Positions 17,128 to 26,078 are shown, counted from the stretch's first letter. The stretch: DNA of 32,035 nucleotides from Verrucomicrobiales bacterium (GCA_012960505.1 DUBC01000015.1:1-32035); one strand, 5' to 3'. Program-made: numbers and translations. Notes: generated from the letters alone by a model not told the origin.

Positions 17128-20100
17128 CTATTTACAGCTTTCGAGAAACGCTATAAGATCTGAAAGATCCTGATTGGTCAGTAAGTTTTCAAATCCTTCT
17201 GGCATTAATGATATTGGCGATCTAGTTACGCTTTTTATTCTCTCTCGCATGACGAGTTCCTTTATGCCGCTCGCATTGCTAATATAGATCGAATCAGGGC
17301 TTTCATGTTGGATGATGCCTAGGTGAGTGTTTCCTTGAATGGTTTGGATAATGTAGTTTTCGTATCCGTTCACAACCGTTGAGCTGGGGAAAATGATTGC
17401 TTCGAGCAGGTCCTGTTTTTTGCGAATAGATCCGATCTTGGAAAGATCAGGTCCAAGCAGGCCACCCTGACCTGTCACGCGGTGACAAAGTGAACATGTT
17501 GAGCGATTGGAGTAGAATAAGGCTCGCCCTCTAGATCCATTCCCAGACTTAAGGCTGGCTAGGACGGATTTGAGTTTTTCTCTTTTGGCGCGATCTGCCA
17601 GTGGGTTTACTTTTGTTAATACAGACAATGCAGAGTGGGCCTCTTCGGCGGATTCTGGAAACGCTCTCGCAATAAGTTTTAGTTCATTGAGGTGGATTGA
17701 ATCTTTAACTTTGACTAGCGCTTCTGCTAATTGGATTCCTATTTGATTAACGGTCTCAGCAGAAGAGGGTTCATTGAAATTGGAGGTTGATCGAATGAAG
17801 GGTTGGGTTAGATGGTTTATTTGGAGGGGAGAAGCTTTTAGCATTAATTTACAGAGTGCCAGAGCTTGGGAGTGATTGTTGGCCGTGATCTTTATTTGGC
17901 TAAGTGCCCGTGAAGCATTGCTTCTTAAGGAGGGGGAGGAGTTTTGGTTCTGAATTATTTTGGCTAAATAATTGAATTGTTCCTCCTTCAATGAAGTATC
18001 TTGTTTTGCGATGACTTCCAGCGCAGCGACGCGCAGAACGGTGCTTTCTTTAAGATCGGCTGCAATCTCCCTCAATATCTTTATGATGGATTCTTCCGAG
18101 TCGAATCGTGCAGTGATTGCAATGGATTCCCCTTTAATTTTAGCTGAAGAGGATTGAAGTGAAAACTTGAGTGTATCCAGAAGCCCAGTGGGAAGCTTTT
18201 CCATGAAACCGACCGAAGTGAGTAACTGAACTTTTGTCAGGACTGATGATTTGGGGCCGATAATAACAGAGTGGATGGCGTCATGAAGATCCTTTTCTTC
18301 CGAGAAGCTCAGGACAATGCTTTCTATTACCTGTTTGTCATTGCTTGTGAGTTCTTCTTTGGCAGTGAGTTCGTTAAAAACTGCTAAGACTTGATCTTTC
18401 CATTGAGGGCGTCCTGAAACTACTCGTTGAGCTTCTTCTTTGACTATGATGTTCGGTGATTTCAGTAGAGGGACAACCATTTCAGGATCTAATGCGCCTT
18501 CGGGCATTTTATCGAGGGCCCGGAGCGATGCTCTTTGAAGTCGGGGCTTAGAGTTATCTTTTAGGTAATGAGCCGTTCTTGTGGAGTCGCCTATTTCTAC
18601 TAGGGCATATGTGATTGCGTGTTGGATGTGAAGATCAGCACTCTTTTTTGAAAGGGCCTTGAAGAGAGGATCTATTGAAGCTGGTTCTTTTATTTGGCCG
18701 ATCGATGTTGCTGCGTTTCTTATGACTTGCGGTTCCTTATCGTTGAGTAATTCAGTTAACTTGGGTCCTGATTCTTTGTCTTTTAGTATGCCGACGGACC
18801 GTGCCGCGATTTGTCTTAGGTTAGGGGATTTCGATTCGAGGGATTTTCGAATTAAATTAAGTGCTTTTTTAGATTTTATTCTGGAAAGTGTCCATAGGAG
18901 TTGTGTTTGATGTTGAATCGATTCGGTTTTATGGAATGTCTTTTCTATGGAGGGGATTGCTTTATCCCCAAATTTAATCAGTGAAAGGCTTGCTCTTTGG
19001 CGGACGGCTTCACGCTTATCATTAATTAGATTTGCTGCATCGACGGGCTTTAAGTCGTCCCAGTTTATTTCTTCTCCGCGAACATTAGTATTTTTAGGGC
19101 CATCAATTCGCGAGATTCGGTAAATTGCGCCCCTCACTTCAGGTTTAGCTATTTTTGAAAAAGGACAACCCCAACTGAGCCAGCCTCCAGTATCGAGCAA
19201 GAGTAAGCTTCCGTCTGCATCTTCAAGTATATCTGTGGGGTGAAAATCGATATTGCTTGAGCTGATAAAGTCTTCTTCTTCCGTTATGAAAGTGGAGCCG
19301 CTTTTTTTGAGGCGTACAGTCACTACCTTGTGGGTGTTGAAATGGCATGCGAAGAAGCTGTCTTTGTAAGAATTTCCGAAATGATTTCCACGGTACCTAA
19401 CTAATCCGGCAGGAGCGACCTGGCCCCAACGGCTAGTGGCGGGGAGCCTGTGCCCAGTATCGTGAAGTAAGGGTAGTCCATAAACTCTCTGGGTGAGTCC
19501 GCCATGTATCCAGTGAATGAGAGCGTCGTGCCTTCCTCCGTAACTGTCGTAAATGGCGCAGGTGGATAGCATCTCGCCAGTGTCTGTGAATTCAATATCA
19601 ACTGGGTTAATGCCTCCTTGTCCTTCGATGCGGACATCACTCCCGTCAGGATTGCACGAAAAGACACCAGCGGCTCTGCTCTGTCCGGTTATGCTCCCGT
19701 CTGGTCCCTTGAACTGGTAGCCGAAGTGACCTCCGCTAAAGTAAAATCTACCGTTAGGACCTAAGTAGGGACCGTGCTGATTGGCTCTCCCATCAAATTC
19801 CATGTACCCGAGGATCTTTTCACGCTTGTCTGCTACCCCGTCATCGTCTGTGTCTTCGAGTCGCCAAAGGTAAGGGGCCGAAATGATGTAAAGTGCACCG
19901 TCATGCCAGAGCCCTCCCTCAGGCATTGTCATTTTATCGGCGAAGATAGTGCTCTCGTCATAGACCCCGTCACCGTCTTTGTCCACGAGTCGACGCACGA
20001 ATCTAGGGAGTTCTTTTTCGATCTCGGCCTTCGTGGTCAAGTTCCTGCCGTCGCTCTCTGCAATGTAGAGTCTCCCCTCATCATCCAGACATGCCATCAT

Positions 20101-20250
20101 TGGATAACCGACGAGTGGAGGAGCGGCAGCGACTGTGATTTTGAATCCGTCAGCGACTTTTATCGGGGGCGCTTTGAAATCTTCAGAAAAGCCATTGGAT
20201 AGTGGAAGAAAGAAGATGCCTGAGAAGCTGATGAGAGTTAAAGTTTTCAT
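17128..20250 (-). CDS. PVC-type secreted CxxCH haem protein with dehydrogenase-like propeller and HEAT repeats
   Basis: 1040 residues with signal peptide MKTLTLISFSGIFFLPLSNG. Residues about 25-390 form the TIGR02604-type 'membrane-bound dehydrogenase' region, a glucose-dehydrogenase-like propeller (GYPMMACLDDEGRLYIAESD, then KDGDGVYDESTIFADKMTMPEG). A long central stretch of HEAT-like helical repeats follows (about 400-870). The C-terminus is a cytochrome-c-like domain with CSLCH at residues 919-923 (NRSTCSLCHRVTGQGGLLGPDLSKIG) and the family ending (LMPEGFENLLTNQDLSDLIAFL). Such proteins are abundant in Planctomycetes and Verrucomicrobia and are thought to oxidise sugars or related compounds in the periplasm; the substrate here is unknown. 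It is monocistronic, converging with the pseudopilin gene, with the tRNA-Leu gene upstream on the same strand. Confidence 0.9.
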   Translation of the reverse strand: MKTLTLISFSGIFFLPLSNGFSEDFKAPPIKVADGFKITVAAAPPLVGYPMMACLDDEGRLYIAESDGRNLTTKAEIEKELPRFVRRLVDKDGDGVYDESTIFADKMTMPEGGLWHDGALYIISAPYLWRLEDTDDDGVADKREKILGYMEFDGRANQHGPYLGPNGRFYFSGGHFGYQFKGPDGSITGQSRAAGVFSCNPDGSDVRIEGQGGINPVDIEFTDTGEMLSTCAIYDSYGGRHDALIHWIHGGLTQRVYGLPLLHDTGHRLPATSRWGQVAPAGLVRYRGNHFGNSYKDSFFACHFNTHKVVTVRLKKSGSTFITEEEDFISSSNIDFHPTDILEDADGSLLLLDTGGWLSWGCPFSKIAKPEVRGAIYRISRIDGPKNTNVRGEEINWDDLKPVDAANLINDKREAVRQRASLSLIKFGDKAIPSIEKTFHKTESIQHQTQLLWTLSRIKSKKALNLIRKSLESKSPNLRQIAARSVGILKDKESGPKLTELLNDKEPQVIRNAATSIGQIKEPASIDPLFKALSKKSADLHIQHAITYALVEIGDSTRTAHYLKDNSKPRLQRASLRALDKMPEGALDPEMVVPLLKSPNIIVKEEAQRVVSGRPQWKDQVLAVFNELTAKEELTSNDKQVIESIVLSFSEEKDLHDAIHSVIIGPKSSVLTKVQLLTSVGFMEKLPTGLLDTLKFSLQSSSAKIKGESIAITARFDSEESIIKILREIAADLKESTVLRVAALEVIAKQDTSLKEEQFNYLAKIIQNQNSSPSLRSNASRALSQIKITANNHSQALALCKLMLKASPLQINHLTQPFIRSTSNFNEPSSAETVNQIGIQLAEALVKVKDSIHLNELKLIARAFPESAEEAHSALSVLTKVNPLADRAKREKLKSVLASLKSGNGSRGRALFYSNRSTCSLCHRVTGQGGLLGPDLSKIGSIRKKQDLLEAIIFPSSTVVNGYENYIIQTIQGNTHLGIIQHESPDSIYISNASGIKELVMRERIKSVTRSPISLMPEGFENLLTNQDLSDLIAFLESCK

Positions 20251-20317
20251 GGGTTTAATCCAATACTGACTGAAGTTCTCTTATTAAACATACCAAGGAC
20301 CTTGATAAAAATCTCTT

Positions 20318-20402
20318 TGGTACCGATGACTGGACTCGAACCAGCACTTCCGAAGAAAACGGATTTTGAATCCGTCGCGTCTACCAATTCCGCCACATCG
20401 GC
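20318..20402 (-). tRNA. tRNA-Leu (anticodon CAA)
   Basis: The minus strand folds as a class II tRNA of 85 bases including an encoded CCA. The acceptor stem GCCGATG pairs with CATCGGT (one G-U at the end). The D-arm has GGAATTGGTAGAC. The anticodon stem ACGGA/TCCGT surrounds loop TTCAAAA with anticodon CAA (reads UUG). A short variable arm has a TTCG loop, and the T-arm is CTGG-TTCGAGT-CCAG. The long variable arm and the anticodon identify it as leucine. Confidence 0.95.
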
Positions 20403-20558
20403 CTGTTCATTATCAAAGAGTCAATATGCAATTTAGCGGTTATTTCAATTTATATTCAATACTTTGATACACCTTTCAGGGTTCAATATCAAAGACCAAA
20501 TTGGATGTTTATTGGGAAGTTTATATTGGAGAGTGAGAGTTCAAAGGATGGGCCAGAG

Positions 20559-20723
20559 AAGGATCGGTCCCTTGCTCATATTTGATGGCAAATGGGCCTA
20601 AATTAGGGTCACACTTTCGTGCAATCCAAGGAGTGCAATCGTTATGTGATAAATGCCTATAAAATTAGGTTTTTTGAGAATTCGGCAAATGCGAGGAAAT
20701 CATTGTTATAATATGGTCATATT
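20559..20723 (+). repeat. Duplicated ~166-bp leader, copy A
   Basis: About 90% identical by eye to 23296-23461, with roughly 16 substitutions and one 1-base indel. It contains a gene-end remnant (KDRSLAHI-stop), CCTAA-A-TTAGG (20597-20607), a GTGCAATC tandem pair 14 bp apart, CCTATAAAATTAGG followed by a T6 run, and the -35 part of the promoter of the next gene. The order gene end, structured leader, promoter is the same in both copies. Confidence 0.9.
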
Positions 20724-20731
20724 GTTATAAA
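20703..20731 (+). promoter_or_regulatory. Candidate promoter of the Tat-protein/membrane-protein pair
   Basis: TTGTTA (20703-20708) and TATAAA (20726-20731) are separated by exactly 17 bases, giving a start near 20738 and a leader of about 27 nt before the ATG at 20765. The equivalent site in copy B is TTGTTA (23441-23446), 17 bases, TAAGTT (23464-23469), 22 bases before the next ATG. Confidence 0.55.
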
Positions 20732-20764
20732 TTGATTTTCATTTTGTTATGAAAATAGCTGCCA

Positions 20765-21985
20765 ATGCCAAATCCCATGGATGCAAACCGACGCACATTT
20801 ATTCAATCGACAGTTGCAGCCGGCGCCGCGGGCAGTCTGCCTATTTTGGGACAGGAGAAAGCTCAGAATCCGAAGACTGACTACAGCGGTCCAAACCTGA
20901 TTATCATTCGTTTCGGGGGAGGAGCACGCCGTCTAGAATCAATCGACAGGAAACACACTCATGCCCCTTTCCTTGCTCATAAGTTGTCCAGTCGCGGAGT
21001 GCTGTTCAACAGTATGGAGATTGATCATTTTGACGAAGGCGAGAAGGCAAACGGCAAGCCTGTGGATACTAGCCACGGGCAGGGAACTATCTACATCATG
21101 AGTGGCAGCTACAAGAAATTGAGAACTGTCGGCAGCGGTGCCCTCGACGAACGATTTGTTCCTTCGGTCCCTACCCTATTCGAATATTTTCGCAGCAAAT
21201 ACAAGGTAGACGAGCATCAGGCGCTCATAATCAACAGTGAGGATCGTAAGCAGGAGGAATTTCTCACTTACAGCAATCATGTCAGGTTCGGTATCGACGA
21301 CAAGTGCCAGATCCTCAGCCTTTACCGGTTCAAGAGATACCTCTTCAGCAAACTCTTGGAGGAGGGCAAGCGAGAGGGTAGGGAGATTACTGTTAAAGAG
21401 CGCAGGCAAATCCAGCAGCAATATGACAAGCTTGCGGCAATTGACCGGCGCGGCAAGTTGACGGAAAATCCGAGGCTAATGGAATTCTGGGCACGCTGGC
21501 GCCATCATTACGGTGACAGCGGATTAAAGAACCCACGCGGCGACCGGTTGCTAACCGAACTTACTCTACGTTCCATGCGTGAACTGCAGCCGCGCATGAT
21601 GATGGTCAACTACACTGATTGTGACTATGTGCACTGGGGCATACGCAGCCATTACTTCAATGCTCTAGGTATCATGGATCAGGGTATCAGGCAAATCGTG
21701 GCGGCCGCGGAAGCTGACGAGTTTTACCGTGACAACACGCTGTTCGTGATTGTGCCTGACTGCGGACGCGACAATGACTTGTTGGCGGATATTCCCTTCC
21801 AGCATCATTTTAATACCAAATCCGCACACAAGATCTTTGCTCTTTTTTTTGGCAAGGGAGTGCCTGCAGGGGATGTTTTCGACAAGGAATGCGACCAGAC
21901 CCAGATCGCGGGCACAGTGGGCAAGTTGATGGGCTTCGATACTGATGAAGCTGAGAGCCGGATCCTTGAGGAGGCGATTGCGTGA
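20765..21985 (+). CDS. Tat-exported alkaline phosphatase/sulfatase-fold protein
   Basis: 406 residues. The N-terminus NRRTFIQSTVAAGAAGSLPILG is a twin-arginine signal (RRTF), implying export of a folded, probably metal-bound protein. The rest resembles the alkaline phosphatase/DUF1501/sulfatase superfamily: NLIIIRFGGGARR near the first strand, FLAHKLSSRGVLFNSMEID, THGQ-like SHGQGTIYIMSGSY, MMMVNYTDCDYVHWG near residue 280, and LFVIVPDCGRDND near 329 where the family usually has a DHG-type metal motif. The usual His there is Cys, so activity is uncertain, although FQHHF nearby could supply ligands. Substrate unknown. The downstream membrane gene overlaps its stop by 4 bases, so the two are translationally coupled. 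Base composition is more GC-rich than the genes to the left. Confidence 0.7.
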   Translation: MPNPMDANRRTFIQSTVAAGAAGSLPILGQEKAQNPKTDYSGPNLIIIRFGGGARRLESIDRKHTHAPFLAHKLSSRGVLFNSMEIDHFDEGEKANGKPVDTSHGQGTIYIMSGSYKKLRTVGSGALDERFVPSVPTLFEYFRSKYKVDEHQALIINSEDRKQEEFLTYSNHVRFGIDDKCQILSLYRFKRYLFSKLLEEGKREGREITVKERRQIQQQYDKLAAIDRRGKLTENPRLMEFWARWRHHYGDSGLKNPRGDRLLTELTLRSMRELQPRMMMVNYTDCDYVHWGIRSHYFNALGIMDQGIRQIVAAAEADEFYRDNTLFVIVPDCGRDNDLLADIPFQHHFNTKSAHKIFALFFGKGVPAGDVFDKECDQTQIAGTVGKLMGFDTDEAESRILEEAIA

Positions 21986-23322
21986 GAGCTTCAGGTTCAC
22001 CTGTAGACACTAATGTGACTGAAGCCGGACCGGACGTAATGCCGGGCAATGCATCCGATCATGGGAACCGGATTTGGCGTACCGTTGTTTTCCTGATCAA
22101 ATTCCTGATTGGTGTGGTCTTTTGTCACGCCATTTTCACCAGTTTCATGGTCATCGGTTGGACCTATCGGATTGCCCAGCGCACCGCTATAAAATACTGG
22201 TGTAAATGCAGCGCTCGCAGTGATTTTGCGCGATTCATACAAGACGATGAATCGACCGCTGGTCACAGGCACTGGCCTAACTGGTTTGTCGCGCAGAATT
22301 TCCGTTCCCTATTCCGTCGTCCGGTAAATGGCGGACTGGGCCGGTACCTTTGGACTATTTTCAAAGGCTTTAGTTCTTCCCTCCGCAATAACTTGGTTCT
22401 TGGTATTCAAGGAGCAGCCAACACCTTGGCCTTAACACTGCCATCGGGAATGATGTGGTGGTTTGGGTGGGATTATGGATGGAATATCTCCTTCTACAAG
22501 AGTTATGAGCAGTCTTTCATCGGTCCGGTAGTGTTCCTCATTGGCACCCTTTTTTTTATTGCTGTCATGTTCTACCTGCCGATGGCGCAGGCGCGGCAGG
22601 CAGTATGCGCAAACTGGAAAAGCTTCTGGGATGCGAGGCTCATTATTAGGCTCATTCGTAGCCAGTGGATTCGAGTATTTTTATTTTCCGGTCTGTTTGT
22701 CCTTCTCTGCGTCCCGGTACTCATCCTCAAGACGGCACCTTCTCTGTTTCACCTATCCGAATCGCAAAACATTACTACCTCGGAGCAGGCTGCCGACTAT
22801 CTGGGAAAATATTACTTCTTGGCATCGCTTTATGTGCTCCCATGCTACGTACTCATTCGTGTTTTGGCGGCAAAAATCTATGCCCGCGGACTCTTGACTT
22901 CCTTGAAGGACAATCTTGTGAGTATTGAAGAACTTAATCCTTTCGAGCAGATCCTTTTTAAGCGTCTTGAACTGCATTTGGTCAGTCCTCCGTTGCCGGG
23001 AAATCGTTTTCTGAAAATTCTCGGCTGGATGGGTTCACGCATGGGACAGGTCCTTTCCGTGGTGTTTATGTTTCTTGTCTGGGCGGCACTGTCTGGAGCG
23101 ATCCTTGTGTCCGAGTTTCTCAACTACCACGAGGCCGGGCGCGGTTGGTGGAACCAGCAGCTTGTCCAGTTACCCTGGTTCAACTACATGCCCTCACACA
23201 TCCGGCCCACGGGTGAGGAAATCAGCGTTGCGATTGTTCTTGTCGTGCTGGTGATTGCGGGGCGATATGCGGGTAATTGCATGAGGGCAATGGCCAAGGA
23301 TCGGTCCATTGCTCATATTTGA
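21982..23322 (+). CDS. Multi-pass membrane protein of unknown function coupled to the Tat protein
   Basis: 446 residues from a GTG at 21982 that overlaps the upstream TGA (GTGA). I do not recognise a family. About six or seven hydrophobic segments are visible: VVFLIKFLIGVVFCHAIF; FIGPVVFLIGTLFFIAVMFY; WIRVFLFSGLFVLLCVPVLI; YYFLASLYVLPCYVLIRVLA; MGQVLSVVFMFLVWAALSGA; and SVAIVLVVLVIAGRYAG at the end. Between them are Trp/Arg-rich loops (KYWCKCSARSDFARF, RGWWNQQLVQLPWFNY). The coupling suggests a membrane partner or anchor for the exported phosphatase-fold protein. The last nine residues (AKDRSIAHI) lie inside repeat copy B; a near-identical ending appears in copy A, suggesting that a paralogous gene once ended there. 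Confidence 0.7.
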   Translation: MRASGSPVDTNVTEAGPDVMPGNASDHGNRIWRTVVFLIKFLIGVVFCHAIFTSFMVIGWTYRIAQRTAIKYWCKCSARSDFARFIQDDESTAGHRHWPNWFVAQNFRSLFRRPVNGGLGRYLWTIFKGFSSSLRNNLVLGIQGAANTLALTLPSGMMWWFGWDYGWNISFYKSYEQSFIGPVVFLIGTLFFIAVMFYLPMAQARQAVCANWKSFWDARLIIRLIRSQWIRVFLFSGLFVLLCVPVLILKTAPSLFHLSESQNITTSEQAADYLGKYYFLASLYVLPCYVLIRVLAAKIYARGLLTSLKDNLVSIEELNPFEQILFKRLELHLVSPPLPGNRFLKILGWMGSRMGQVLSVVFMFLVWAALSGAILVSEFLNYHEAGRGWWNQQLVQLPWFNYMPSHIRPTGEEISVAIVLVVLVIAGRYAGNCMRAMAKDRSIAHI

Positions 23323-23461
23323 TGGCAAATGGACCTAAATTAGGGTTACACTTTCGTGCAATCCAAGGAGCGCAATCTTTATGTGAGAAACCCCTATAAA
23401 ATTAGGTTTTTTAGAAATTCGGCCAATGCGAGAAAATTCATTGTTATAACATAATCATATT
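23296..23461 (+). repeat. Duplicated ~166-bp leader, copy B
   Basis: Second copy of 20559-20723, in the same orientation about 2.74 kb away. It starts inside the last codons of the membrane-protein gene and ends just before the vWA-protein gene at 23492. The CCTAAATTAGG palindrome, the CCTATAAAATTAGG-T6 element and the -35 TTGTTA are conserved. The second GTGCAATC has become GCGCAATC. Confidence 0.9.
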
Positions 23462-23491
23462 AGTAAGTTTAATTGAACCGAGCATAACGTC

Positions 23492-25747
23492 ATGAGTACC
23501 AATAATAAAACCAAACTCAGAATCTTTGCCCTGGCCATTATAGCGTTGGGGGTGCTTTCTCTCCCGGTCGCCGGGCAGCAGGTCAGCTTGAAAATGGAGA
23601 AACAATTTTCCGGCAACCGGAGGGTCGTTGTTGCCTGGGAGCCGCATTCACTGGTTCCGGGTTTCGGACTGGACCAATTACGAATCACCGCAAGTTATGC
23701 TTTGGAGAGGAGCCAAGACCTGATCCTTTGGGAACCGACGGGTCAGACATATGAGGGTGGCCTGCACCTGCCAGATAAGTTGCTTCGGTTCGAGGCGGAT
23801 TCGGATGTGAGATCATCTTACTATAGGGTTGTTCAAACAGGGATCGATCTGGAGGGTGCCGTTTTTTCCGACCAAAGTCTGGTTGGCGCTAACCTTGCCG
23901 GGGCGAATTTGCAAGGGGCGAATTTTTCCTTTGCTGATTTGAGTGGGGCTGATTTGCGGGGTGCGAACCTGAGCGGAACAAATCTGACCGGAGCCGATCT
24001 TCGGAGTGCCCGCCTGGACAGCGCAATCTTGACCGGAACGATCCTCGATGGCGCCAACTTGATTGGGGTTTCGCTCGAAGATGTTCAGATCGATGGCGTC
24101 GATTTGTCAGGAGCTTTGGAACTGCCTTCTATCGACTTCGGGGGTGAACTGGTGGATTTTATCTCCCCGCTTGCTGGTGGCCAAGGAGTGCCTCAGAGAC
24201 TCGGATTTTCGGTCGGCGGAGCAAACGACATAAACAATTTTCGGCGGAATATCGATGAGGAATTTCTGCCACTTGTCACCGACGTCACTTACGAGGGATT
24301 GTTTTATGATTACTTCTTCGAGACCGGACAGAGCGAACCGTGCGAGGATCTGTTTTGCCCTTCCTACAGTTTCGCTGTGAGCGCGGATCCCCTGACCAGA
24401 GTCGTGGAACCATATCTTTCGGTCGGATTGAACTCAGGAATCGCAGAGGTGGATTTCAGCCGCAAGAAGCTGAACCTAGTCATTGTTCTGGATGTCTCTG
24501 GTTCCATGAGCTCCAGTTTCAGTGAATACTATTACGATCAATTTGGAAATCAACAGCAGCTTGATCAGGAAGATCGGCAGATGACCAAAATGGAGGTCGC
24601 GAATCAGGCAGTGGTGGCGCTTTTGAGTCATCTCGAGCCGGACGACAATCTCTCAATCGTTTTGTTCTCATCCAATGCGCAGATTGCACACCCCATGTCG
24701 CGCGTTAGTGACACCGACATGGAGGCACTGGAACAGAAGGTGCTAGCATTTAACGCGGGAGGGGGGACGAACATGTCTTCAGGAATGCAGCTGGGTTCGT
24801 TACTCCTCAAAGAGTCCCTCGAAGTAGACCACAGCGAGTTCGAAAACCGGATCATTTTTCTCACGGATGCGCAGCCGAACCTTGGTGAGTTGAGCGAGGA
24901 AGGACTCCTGGGGATAACCCAGAGAAACGCGGAGAACCAGACCTACGCCACGCTCATCGGAATCGGACTAGATTTTAATACTGAGTTAGTGGAATCGATC
25001 TTGAAGACGCGCGGGGCGAATTATTATTCAGTCCATTCACCAGATCAATTTGTCGAACGCATGGATGAGGGATTCGAGTTCATGGTGACTCCCTTGGTTT
25101 TCAATCTGAAGGTGACACTTTCCGGGAGTCACTACTCGATTCAGGAAGTTTACGGATCTCCCGAAGCCTCGCAAGCAACGGGCGAAGTCATGAAAGTGGC
25201 AACCTTGTTTCCATCTCGCACAGTTGAGGGTGAGACGCGCGGGGGATTGGTCTTGCTTAAACTGAAACGGAATTTAGAAGCCTCGACTGAGCCGATGCGC
25301 CTGACAGTGCAATACGAAGATCGCAGTGGGGAGATCCATCGCACCGAGGCGGAGGTGAACCTTCCGGACGTGGAGGCGGAGTTCTTTGCCAATACCGGCA
25401 TTCGCAAAGGTATCCTTCTCTCGCGCTACGCGCAGCTGATTCAAACCTGGATTGCAGATGAACGGGCCAGTTACGGGGAAGACGAACCGGTAGTTCAACC
25501 TTCACCAGAACCGAGGGACGGGAATGATCCTTGGTGGTGGTTTCCCCCCGACCCCGGTGAATTTCAATTGGGCGAATGGGAACGGCAATCGATTCCTCTG
25601 TTTATATCCAGGCCCTACCGGAAGTTATTTGGTAATTTTTTGATTCATTTCGAAAGTGAGATGCAGGAGTTGGGAGACGATACCCTCAGTCAGGAGGTTG
25701 AGGTCTTGCAGCGGCTGAGCGCGTTGATGGTGGCAGAAGACCAGTGA
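23492..25747 (+). CDS. Secreted pentapeptide-repeat / von Willebrand factor A protein
   Basis: 751 residues with signal peptide MSTNNKTKLRIFALAIIALG... ending near PVAGQ (29). Residues 30-115 form a beta-rich module with an ALERSQDLILWEP...YYRVV pattern common in verrucomicrobial secreted proteins. Residues 119-208 are pentapeptide repeats (A-N/D-L-x-G: GANLAGANLQGANF, GADLRGANLSGTNL), expected to form a right-handed beta-helix. A vWA domain runs from about 328 to 520 with MIDAS DVSGS (D334, S336, S338), GGGTNMSSG and FLTDAQPN, so metal-dependent adhesion is likely. The C-terminal 230 residues are beta-rich with a Trp/Pro stretch (DPWWWFPPDPGE) and no anchor motif. It probably acts outside the cytoplasm in binding a partner. 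It is expressed from repeat copy B, next to the Tat-protein pair. Confidence 0.85.
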   Translation: MSTNNKTKLRIFALAIIALGVLSLPVAGQQVSLKMEKQFSGNRRVVVAWEPHSLVPGFGLDQLRITASYALERSQDLILWEPTGQTYEGGLHLPDKLLRFEADSDVRSSYYRVVQTGIDLEGAVFSDQSLVGANLAGANLQGANFSFADLSGADLRGANLSGTNLTGADLRSARLDSAILTGTILDGANLIGVSLEDVQIDGVDLSGALELPSIDFGGELVDFISPLAGGQGVPQRLGFSVGGANDINNFRRNIDEEFLPLVTDVTYEGLFYDYFFETGQSEPCEDLFCPSYSFAVSADPLTRVVEPYLSVGLNSGIAEVDFSRKKLNLVIVLDVSGSMSSSFSEYYYDQFGNQQQLDQEDRQMTKMEVANQAVVALLSHLEPDDNLSIVLFSSNAQIAHPMSRVSDTDMEALEQKVLAFNAGGGTNMSSGMQLGSLLLKESLEVDHSEFENRIIFLTDAQPNLGELSEEGLLGITQRNAENQTYATLIGIGLDFNTELVESILKTRGANYYSVHSPDQFVERMDEGFEFMVTPLVFNLKVTLSGSHYSIQEVYGSPEASQATGEVMKVATLFPSRTVEGETRGGLVLLKLKRNLEASTEPMRLTVQYEDRSGEIHRTEAEVNLPDVEAEFFANTGIRKGILLSRYAQLIQTWIADERASYGEDEPVVQPSPEPRDGNDPWWWFPPDPGEFQLGEWERQSIPLFISRPYRKLFGNFLIHFESEMQELGDDTLSQEVEVLQRLSALMVAEDQ

Positions 25748-25835
25748 GAGGTTCTCCATCTCAGGAGGATTAGGATTCTACAGGATCCAGAAGGACTAAA
25801 CACATCAAATAACAAGGATAGTAGAAATAAGTTCA

Positions 25836-26030
25836 ATGAGGAGAATCTGGCTAACTTGGATTTTTACGATTACTACCTTGTTAATAGGTGTTGATGTGAT
25901 TAAAGCACAAGCACCAGTCATTGAATCTGTACAGTTAAGTGCTGACAGGTTGGTTGATGGAGGGCACGGTCCAAATGCGACTTCAACCCTTTCCGCCAAA
26001 AGCAAATTCCTAGCAGTTGTCCTGTTTTAG
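25836..26030 (+). pseudogene. Truncated 5' end of a secreted-protein gene
   Basis: 64 codons: MRRIWLTWIFTITTLLIGVDVIKAQA is a good signal peptide with an AQA cut, followed by PVIESVQLSADRLVDGG and then a hydrophobic end (KSKFLAVVLF) and a stop. Only about 38 mature residues follow the signal, which looks like the beginning of a larger exported protein. The last dozen codons coincide with the left copy of the 22-bp repeat, so the frame appears to have been cut by insertion of the neighbouring cassette or by deletion. It could instead be a genuine small secreted peptide. Confidence 0.45.
25997..26018 (+). repeat. 22-bp imperfect direct repeat, left copy
   Basis: Matches 29211-29232 at 20 of 22 positions; the shared core is AAATTCCTAGCA. 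It lies at the end of the truncated secreted ORF, just before the regulator/esterase cassette. Confidence 0.55.
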
Positions 26031-26078
26031 TTGTGGCGAGGTTTCCCGGGACGTGATGACTGACTTTGGGCTTCCCGG

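Larger units (their letters stand above)
20403..20764. other. Intergenic region between tRNA-Leu and the accessory gene block
   Basis: About 360 bases without an intact gene. The left part holds the tRNA promoter. From 20559 it is occupied by the first copy of the 166-bp repeat. The repeat begins with codons EKDRSLAHI and a stop, matching the last residues of the membrane protein gene at 21982-23322. It looks like the tail of a lost or truncated paralogue followed by its downstream leader. Confidence 0.6.
25748..26078. other. Intergenic region with a truncated secreted ORF and a junction
   Basis: About 330 bases. It contains a short ORF with a signal peptide (25836-26030), one copy of a 22-bp direct repeat (25997-26018), and a sharp change from AT-rich to GC-rich sequence at about 26030. 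No terminator for the vWA gene is obvious. Confidence 0.5.

Noticed and set aside
20318..20402. tRNA-Leu as the attachment site of an island to its right
   Set aside because: The accessory block lies on the 5' side of the tRNA, whereas integration normally uses the 3' end, and no second partial tRNA copy is seen in the window. The composition shift is reported without claiming an att site.
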